Assembly: GCA_028101545.1 (NCBI GenBank)
Contig: JAOHKZ010000005.1
Location: 28,278-92,277 of the forward strand
Origin: Opitutales bacterium
Lineage (GTDB): Bacteria > Verrucomicrobiota > Verrucomicrobiia > Opitutales > Seribacteraceae
DNA: 64,000 nt
Direction of reading: 5' to 3'
In this document: piece after piece, positions 58,280 to 64,000 of the stretch
Numbering within the stretch: position 1 is the first letter of the stretch
Layout of the letters: every line of letters starts with the position of its first letter
The notes under the pieces: model-generated
Database searches by the model: none
What the model was told of the DNA's origin: nothing
Seen by the model: only the letters and a program-made list of their open reading frames with translations
Translations under genes and position numbers: made by a program

Positions 58280-61147
58280 TTACCTTGCCATTTTTCCTAA
58301 TGAATGAGCAAGTTCCTTTAAACTCTTTGGCCATTGATCAAAAGTAATCATTTTAGCTCCGGATAATTTGGGAACGGTGATTCCCTCGACCAAAGAAGCT
58401 GATGGCTGAGCATAAAAAAATGGAACTCGTTTTTGATCATAGGTAGAGGAAAGACTTTTTGCGTAAATCTCAAGTTCGACTCCATACTCAGAAGGATTCT
58501 CCCCAACATTACTTTCCGATGGTACCCAAATCACTCCTGCTACGCCCATAGGAGTGAGTGGACTAACATTCCAATTATAGGCATATGTGGGAATGGTATC
58601 CGATGCTACATCATCTCCCCTACCCGCCTCCGGAAAGGCGGGGGCCTGTAAGGCAAAAGTGGATGGATCCTTTCCTTGCTCTTCTCCATTGATAATTTCG
58701 GCAACAAAACTCTTTACATCAAGTATATGCTTGGACATTGCCTGCTTGGCTACTGATGTTCCCGGATACTGCAGAAACAACTCATTTAGTCTTCCCTTGA
58801 ATACTGGATTCCTTACATCCTTGACTCCGCGAAAGGATGTCCACGAGAGTGGAGAAGCCAACTGACGACTCCTACCCCCACGACTGGATGACATAGTCAT
58901 GAATCCCTGAGGAACACCATCTCGCCCTAAGGCTTTCGCAAATTCATAGGCAAACATTGTCACCCCAGTGCTCTCCTTGGAAAAATCGGCGGCCGACCAG
59001 TATGTCCGATACTTTCCTCCTCCGGTTTCGAAACGTCTCTTACGTGGGGTTGGAAAAGAGTTCGCCGCCGTTCTTCTCCGGAATTCCCGTACAAGCGGCA
59101 ATGTTTTTGGGAGATCGACCTCCTTATTTCTCCGATCATAAGCCCATTCGCTCGAGAGCAGGGTGCTACCCGTCAAATACCAAACATCCCCGATAAGGAT
59201 GTCACGCACGGTTCGCTCAAAACCATGGCTTGATTTTATCTCCAAGGTAATCGGTTCCGAAGAAGTTCGGCGGGCAGAAAAAATAACGGACCATTGCTCC
59301 AATTCATTAGGTGTAACTTTTTTGATCTGGTCATCTAACTTAACCATAACCTCCACTCCCTTATTGGCATGCCCCCATACCTTTATGGGCTGATTCCGTT
59401 GAAGAATCACTCCATCCCGATAATACTCCGCAACCTGAAGAATCGAATAATCGGGATCGGTCCATTGAGCATACTTTGCCTTAAGTGCAGCTGCTTTTTC
59501 CAAATCGTCCTCCTCAAAAATGAACTCTCCATTAACCACCGCAAAGGGAGTAGCTGGCAGTCCCGCTTTATTATAGAGGTTAGAATTTTCCGGAACCGCA
59601 CTGTATGCATATTGTACTCCGGCTGGTTTGGATACTTTATCCGACCAAACATGAACCACATCCCCCCGTATCTCGGCCTCTGCTTCATGCCAGACTCGAT
59701 CATTCCCACATACTCGAAAATGATTAAGTTTATCATTGGGCGTAGGCTTAGCGGGTTCAACAAACATACCGGGTTCCCTACGGTTCTTGGCCATGCCCTT
59801 GCTCCCAATCATTAAGCCGCCAAAGAGACTTTCTTTATCAAAGGAAACGATAATCTTTTTATCCTTGATCTCATAGTCTTTATAAATCGGGCCGGTGTAT
59901 GCGACTTTCTTACCATACTGCTTGGCGAGGGCCCACCGAGCCATTCGCATTCCGGGATGCAACTTATTGTAATAGTGAATACCTCGGGGATTGGCTGAAT
60001 TGATATCCGACTGCACCACCATTCCCACATGATCTCGATTTTCGACAAAGAACTTATGTTGCACCTGACGAATATCTGCAAAGCCAACATTGTTTGGATC
60101 AGGTGATCCGTAGGGTTGCATTTGTGTGAAATAAAAAGGCATTTCAGGCATCCCCCAAGCATCCCGCCAACCTTTTACAAGGGCTTCCATTCGGGATGCA
60201 TAAATCCGCCCATCCCCACTATTGCTGGTTCCCTGGCACCAGATTGCACCTCGTATTGCATAGGGAATGACGGGAGCAATCTTACCATTGAAGAACTGAG
60301 AAGGGCCACGCCACATCCCTGCGATACCCGGAAGGTTTGGTCGCGTGGGTACTTTCCCTCCCTTTTCGGCAATTGGTCCAGCTTGGCTCTGCCAATTTTT
60401 TAAATCCTCGTAATAAAGCTCATATGCCTCTTTTCCCACATTCATCAAAGGATCCGCCTTACGCATTAGTTCACTATCCTTCGCAAGATTCGGATGGTCT
60501 TCAATTGCCTCCCGTTGGGCAAATGCTTCAATACGGGTATTACTGTGAGCACTTAGCAGAATACCAATGGGGACATTCAGTTCCTTATACAACTCATGAG
60601 CGAAAGAAAGAGAGAGTGCAGAGAACCCACTAGCGGAAGAAGCTTTTTTCCAACCTTCATCCGAGGTAGCCTGCTTTTGTGGATAAAGGGCAGATACCGT
60701 ATTGATATTAATCTCACGGATCGGAATGTCATCTTTCGAAGAGGCAATTTCCCTGGCAAGTTCATTGCACATACTTTTGCCCGCCACCCATACCATATTC
60801 GACTGACCGGATGAAAACCACACCTCACCAACCAGTACTCCGGATAGAGTAGTTGATTCTCCCCGATCATTGCTAACTTTCATTTCTCTCTCTTCCAGTG
60901 AAGCACTGAGAGGTTCAAGTTTGACCATCCAATAACCAAATACATCGGTAACAACAGACTTTTTTTGACCGGCAAATTCAACAGTCACCTTGGTCTTTGG
61001 CATATCAAAGCCCCAAACTGGCAAATTGGTTTGCCGCTGCAGAATCATGTTGTCCGTGAAGGGAACAGCCAATTCCAAGTTAGCTTGCTGCTCTTTTGCG
61101 AAAAAAGAGCATAAAGGTAAAAGAAGGATAAAGATGATTCGGTTCAT
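58280..61147 (-). CDS. Two-domain sialate O-acetylesterase-like protein, second domain degenerate
   Basis: 955 residues; signal peptide about 1-17. Domain 1 (about 25-540) has an intact catalytic Ser116 in F-S-S-G-Q-S-N-M and the block I-W-C-Q-G-T-S-N-S. Domain 2 starts about residue 560 (D-G-V-I-L-Q-R-N-Q-P-I-K-V-W-G), but the matching motif reads Y-L-T-G660-S-T-L-L: the catalytic serine block GQSN is gone, though W-V-P-S-E-S-N-V occurs later. Domain 2 may bind substrate or stabilise. Deacetylation of a glycan is the expected role. The gene is 15 bases after the 158-residue gene. Confidence 0.85.
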   Translation of the reverse strand: MNRIIFILLLPLCSFFAKEQQANLELAVPFTDNMILQRQTNLPVWGFDMPKTKVTVEFAGQKKSVVTDVFGYWMVKLEPLSASLEEREMKVSNDRGESTTLSGVLVGEVWFSSGQSNMVWVAGKSMCNELAREIASSKDDIPIREININTVSALYPQKQATSDEGWKKASSASGFSALSLSFAHELYKELNVPIGILLSAHSNTRIEAFAQREAIEDHPNLAKDSELMRKADPLMNVGKEAYELYYEDLKNWQSQAGPIAEKGGKVPTRPNLPGIAGMWRGPSQFFNGKIAPVIPYAIRGAIWCQGTSNSGDGRIYASRMEALVKGWRDAWGMPEMPFYFTQMQPYGSPDPNNVGFADIRQVQHKFFVENRDHVGMVVQSDINSANPRGIHYYNKLHPGMRMARWALAKQYGKKVAYTGPIYKDYEIKDKKIIVSFDKESLFGGLMIGSKGMAKNRREPGMFVEPAKPTPNDKLNHFRVCGNDRVWHEAEAEIRGDVVHVWSDKVSKPAGVQYAYSAVPENSNLYNKAGLPATPFAVVNGEFIFEEDDLEKAAALKAKYAQWTDPDYSILQVAEYYRDGVILQRNQPIKVWGHANKGVEVMVKLDDQIKKVTPNELEQWSVIFSARRTSSEPITLEIKSSHGFERTVRDILIGDVWYLTGSTLLSSEWAYDRRNKEVDLPKTLPLVREFRRRTAANSFPTPRKRRFETGGGKYRTYWSAADFSKESTGVTMFAYEFAKALGRDGVPQGFMTMSSSRGGRSRQLASPLSWTSFRGVKDVRNPVFKGRLNELFLQYPGTSVAKQAMSKHILDVKSFVAEIINGEEQGKDPSTFALQAPAFPEAGRGDDVASDTIPTYAYNWNVSPLTPMGVAGVIWVPSESNVGENPSEYGVELEIYAKSLSSTYDQKRVPFFYAQPSASLVEGITVPKLSGAKMITFDQWPKSLKELAHSLGKMAR

Positions 61148-61162
61148 ATTAAATTTGTTCGA

Positions 61163-61639
61163 TTATTTATCGATAGGCTGGATTCCGTTCACATAGACAA
61201 CATTATACCCTCCGTCGTTGTTTCCCTCCTGCGACCAACCATCGTAAGCGTTTCTAGAAAGATAAAACCGGCAAGTCTGATCCTTTTTCGGCTGGTTTTC
61301 GTAGGACTGTCCCCCCGGTGGTGGCAGACCAATGCCCTTCCATTTCCGGCTCCAATAGCGAACATAAACCAAGCTTTCAGAAATCTTTCCTTTTTCCACT
61401 TTTTCAATTTTCACCTCCGCCACCTTTTGATCATATTCGTAACCGCTTACCAACCGAATACCTTCCCGTTCCTTGTAAGAGTAAACCGCTTGCACCTTCC
61501 CCACCACAATATGAGTGGCAATGGTCTCCAACTGTTGCTTGGAAGAGGGTGCTTTTGCTCCCCAAGTAAAATTGAAATGAAAAAGGGATAGTAAAATTAA
61601 AAAAGATTTAGGTATTCTTTTATTCTTAATCATATTCAA
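61163..61639 (-). CDS. Unknown exported protein
   Basis: 158 residues with a signal peptide of about 28 residues (basic start, then hydrophobic). The mature part contains T-H-I-V-V-G-K-V-Q-A-V-Y-S and a W-S-R-K-W-K-G-I-G-L-P-P-P-G-G segment. I do not recognise the family. Its start overlaps the preceding lipoprotein gene stop by ATGA (61636-61639), so it is translated with it. The phrase 'V-V-G-K-V' plus later beta-strand pattern is seen in small periplasmic beta proteins, but no function can be given. Confidence 0.6.
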   Translation of the reverse strand: MNMIKNKRIPKSFLILLSLFHFNFTWGAKAPSSKQQLETIATHIVVGKVQAVYSYKEREGIRLVSGYEYDQKVAEVKIEKVEKGKISESLVYVRYWSRKWKGIGLPPPGGQSYENQPKKDQTCRFYLSRNAYDGWSQEGNNDGGYNVVYVNGIQPIDK

Positions 61640-62076
61640 TCTATTTTCGAGTCTTTCGTTTTGTTGGGTTTAATTAAGTGGTTAACCCTGATTCCATATT
61701 TCGATTTTATCTTAACCGCATTATTCTCTTGGTATGGAGGAGAACCTGACTGTTTATAGGACACATTGAGATTGAGTGCGTCAACCCAATCAACATCGAT
61801 ATCTCTAAATGCTTTCCACGTCGGATGTTTTCCCATGAGTACATCCCTATGGTTAATTTTTTCTCCAACTTTACGAAGGTTTGCATTGAAATAGAAATAA
61901 CCTGCTGCTCCTCCGCCAGAACAACTGAAAACAGTAGCAGCAAATTGGCCGCATGGAGATTTTTCCTCATGAAGAATCTCTATTTTATCGTTTTCTTGAC
62001 CACCACCCCACCCACAGCCAAGGTGAAGTAGGGATACTGCAATGGTTGAAAGCAACCACTTGGAAAGCCAAGTCAT
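61636..62076 (-). CDS. Small putative lipoprotein, unknown function
   Basis: 146 residues. The leader ends L-L-H-L-G-C, a lipobox at about residues 17-21, so lipid anchoring is likely. After it come several cysteines (S-P-C-G-Q, F-S-C-S-G-G-G) and a D-V-D-W-V-D-A-L-N-L-N segment. No family recognised. It lies 2 bases after the FGE-like gene and overlaps the next gene by four bases. Confidence 0.6.
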   Translation of the reverse strand: MTWLSKWLLSTIAVSLLHLGCGWGGGQENDKIEILHEEKSPCGQFAATVFSCSGGGAAGYFYFNANLRKVGEKINHRDVLMGKHPTWKAFRDIDVDWVDALNLNVSYKQSGSPPYQENNAVKIKSKYGIRVNHLIKPNKTKDSKID

Positions 62077-62078
62077 TT

Positions 62079-64000
62079 TTATTTTTGCACAGGCAACAAG
62101 GTAAACTCTTTAACAGCCAACCCGTACTGAGGGGGTTGATCGCGCCAGAACGCAAGTGTGTTATCTCCGTTTTGAAGGGTGACTTCAACGGGTTTTGATC
62201 CCTGCCAAGTTCCTTCGGTAAAAGGCATGGTGAGCATCTTTTTGCCGTTTTGATTAACCGAAACATTTATATTCTGATTGTAATTCGCGGTTACGACTCG
62301 GGCACTCAAAAGATACTTCCCTGCACGAGGCGCACTAATAGTGTATTCCATGTGCGACTTTGATCCCTGACTTGGACCAGTTGGATCAACTTCAGGACTG
62401 ATAGAATAATAATTACGGGCATATTTATCCGAAATCCTTTCGCACACATTTCCATAGATATCATAAAGTCCCCATGGGTTCGGCTTCTTTTGCCCGACTG
62501 GATGTGATTTGCCCCCGGCATTACCTTTAAACCAAGCATAATCACCAATCTTGGAACCATCATCACCAAAGAACCATTTGGTGGATTTACCTGCCCGGCT
62601 GGCATACTCCCATTCCGCTTCGGTGGGCAAACGGGAACTTACTCCAGTTCGCTCACTTAGAGTAAGACAGAATTTCCTGGCATCATCCTCCGAAACGTTA
62701 TCTACCGGGCAATCAGGAGATTTGGTCGATCTGCTTGGATTAGATCCCATGATGGATTGAAACTGAGCTTGGGTAACCTCATACTTGCCCAAGTAGAATC
62801 CCTTAGTCAGTTGAACATCATGCTTAGGAACTTCAACGCATTCAAAACGACCATCCGTTTTACTCTCCCCACCCATCAGAAACTTACCGGGCTTAATGTA
62901 AACAAATTCCATGCTTACTCCCTCGCCCAAATCCAGTTTTAGCTCTTTTGCTGTTTGATTGGACTTGGGAGTGATTGCCGCGCGTAGTCCCCAGTTTTCA
63001 TAGCGTCCATACCCTCCGCTGAGCATGCGCTTTCCTGATGCACAGGAATTCGCATCCCCCTTCCATGTACCTCCTCGCATGATGGTTGTTCCTTGAGGGA
63101 AAAAACGAGGAAGGAATATTTGCATACCCCCGTTAAAGCTTTTCATCGCCAACACCTCTCTGGTATTTTTTGATGGCTTGGAATATGCTGCCGAAGGAAT
63201 CGTAATCGTTCCATTTTTGGAGATAGAAATCTCCTTATCCTTGAGAGTTACCGGGGAGGCAATAATCTTTTCAGCAACGGTTGGCTCATTTGCCTCTCCG
63301 ATATCTTCCCCAAGCGCATCTAAAGTAACGGCTTTTAATTCCTTGATAATTTCCCGCTGTCTTTGTAATACGATCGCATTCCAAAACTTAGGCTCGATTT
63401 TCGAATTTTCGCCATAGACCCTTTCTTCCCCCATCACATCACCGATCCACTGTGCCCGCTTAACCTGCAAATAAGCTTTAGGATTATTTCTCGCCTGTGA
63501 GCTGGCAAGAAAGTCTACATCTTTGTCATACTGTGTGCTGGTCCATCCGGCTCCCCATCCGCCGCCAAGGTTTACGCACCATCCGCTTGGCGTCCAGTGT
63601 GCTAATGCTGCATGCCCACGGCTTGGACGGGCAGTTGTGGGAACACCAAATGCACGCAGTATAAAACGCCCAAAAAAAGCACGTCTTCCACAGACCCCCC
63701 CATTCATCAAAATGTTTTGGTATTTCTGTAGTTCCGGGCGGTCATATTTTACATCCCCTGATCCATACTTTACATCCGAACCCACGATTGCGACATATCG
63801 CCAGCCGAAGTTTTCGTTGTAAATATGATCGGGTCGGTAATTGCGTAACATTTTACGCCCCCAGGCAAGCATCTCATCCGGTTCGTCACCATTCACAACC
63901 ATTCGTAGATCCCAAGTATTGAGATTTTGAAAGGTCGGATCGAGTTCACCTTCCAAATAGGCTTTTTTGTAATGGTGGTATCTTTTAACCGGATCCACGT
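62079..64000 (-). CDS. Transglutaminase-like + FGE-sulfatase-domain protein (5' end outside window)
   Basis: Open to the right edge, so only the last 639 or so residues are seen. A transglutaminase-like core (about 95-155 of the visible part) has Cys in G-G-V-C-G-R-R-A-F-F-G-R and His in S-R-G-H-A-A-L-A-H-W. Then a segment that looks like the C-terminal strand of an FGE-sulfatase domain (M-R-G-G-T-W-K-G-D-A-N-S-C, W-G-L-R-A-A) precedes the N-terminal part of that domain (V-Y-I-K-P-G-K-F-L-M-G-G through L-P-T-E-A-E-W-E-Y-A-S-R-A-G). A beta-sandwich, CBM-like C-terminus closes it. The usual end of the FGE domain is missing. Probably not the sulfatase maturase itself; role unknown. Confidence 0.8.
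   Translation of the reverse strand, partial: VDPVKRYHHYKKAYLEGELDPTFQNLNTWDLRMVVNGDEPDEMLAWGRKMLRNYRPDHIYNENFGWRYVAIVGSDVKYGSGDVKYDRPELQKYQNILMNGGVCGRRAFFGRFILRAFGVPTTARPSRGHAALAHWTPSGWCVNLGGGWGAGWTSTQYDKDVDFLASSQARNNPKAYLQVKRAQWIGDVMGEERVYGENSKIEPKFWNAIVLQRQREIIKELKAVTLDALGEDIGEANEPTVAEKIIASPVTLKDKEISISKNGTITIPSAAYSKPSKNTREVLAMKSFNGGMQIFLPRFFPQGTTIMRGGTWKGDANSCASGKRMLSGGYGRYENWGLRAAITPKSNQTAKELKLDLGEGVSMEFVYIKPGKFLMGGESKTDGRFECVEVPKHDVQLTKGFYLGKYEVTQAQFQSIMGSNPSRSTKSPDCPVDNVSEDDARKFCLTLSERTGVSSRLPTEAEWEYASRAGKSTKWFFGDDGSKIGDYAWFKGNAGGKSHPVGQKKPNPWGLYDIYGNVCERISDKYARNYYSISPEVDPTGPSQGSKSHMEYTISAPRAGKYLLSARVVTANYNQNINVSVNQNGKKMLTMPFTEGTWQGSKPVEVTLQNGDNTLAFWRDQPPQYGLAVKEFTLLPVQK

Noticed and set aside
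62079..64000. The FGE-like protein as the maturase for the sulfatases here
   Set aside because: The normal FGE C-terminus, where the catalytic cysteines lie, is not in place, and extra domains are attached. A true maturase is more likely elsewhere in the genome.
1..64000. SusC/SusD pair, tRNA, rRNA, CRISPR array or transposase
   Set aside because: None was seen on reading both strands; the open frames opposite the listed genes are shadows with no leader, motif or ribosome-binding support.

Overview
The window reads as a polysaccharide-degradation region from a PVC-superphylum bacterium, most likely a marine Verrucomicrobiota-type organism (inference from gene families; no rRNA or tRNA gene is present to confirm it). 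The signs are many exported formylglycine sulfatases, three PSD1-type cytochrome/DUF1592-family proteins each paired with a DUF1552 protein, DUF1080 and ThuA proteins, SGNH/sialate-esterase-like enzymes, and ECF sigma factors followed by FecR-type or membrane anti-sigma proteins. Nearly all genes lie on the minus strand. No gap exceeds about 190 bases.

Layout, left to right. 2-352 is the 3' end of a plus-strand sulfatase. 355-1021 holds a lipoprotein and a small membrane protein. 1067-7267 (read right to left) is a sigma / FecR anti-sigma / PSD1 / DUF1552 operon. 7458-12269 holds a sialate O-acetylesterase-like protein, an SGNH esterase, a sulfatase and a DUF1080 protein. 12293-23668 is a visibly GC-richer block: sulfatase, SGNH esterase, PSD1, DUF1552, L-fuconate-dehydratase-like enolase and a three-gene TRAP transporter, followed by a fused remnant of a second copy of the esterase and the enolase. 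23746-31230 holds a sulfatase, a ThuA protein, a sulfatase and a DUF1080/dehydrogenase/cytochrome fusion. 31337-40509 runs from an ECF sigma and its anti-sigma through a 1480-residue multidomain protein, an SGNH esterase, a beta-propeller glycosidase and a haloacid-dehalogenase-type protein. 40620-41932 has an unknown exported protein and a lone plus-strand DUF1080 gene. 41958-54198 is a tightly coupled seven-gene operon opened by an IclR regulator: IclR, PSD1, DUF1552, sulfatase, double sulfatase, sulfatase, alpha/beta hydrolase. 54281-64000 is an operon entering from the right edge: transglutaminase/FGE-like protein, two small exported proteins, a double sialate-esterase-like protein, two sulfatases and a DMT permease.

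Together the genes suggest extracellular or periplasmic desulfation and deacetylation of a sulfated, acylated, probably fucose- or uronate-containing glycan, sugar-acid uptake by the TRAP system and dehydration by the enolase-family enzyme. Redox-type PSD1/DUF1552 proteins are produced alongside. No SusC/SusD-like pair is seen.

The most interesting non-coding signal is a promoter-like motif, GGAAAC, then 17 bases, then CATTA. It occurs four times with identical spacing: upstream of the second ECF sigma gene, a sulfatase/ThuA operon, the 1184-residue fusion gene and a small exported protein. It looks like the regulon of that sigma factor. Other signals are a perfect 14-bp palindrome at the IclR start, and the direct repeats that mark a collapsed tandem duplication at 12.3-22.3 kb.
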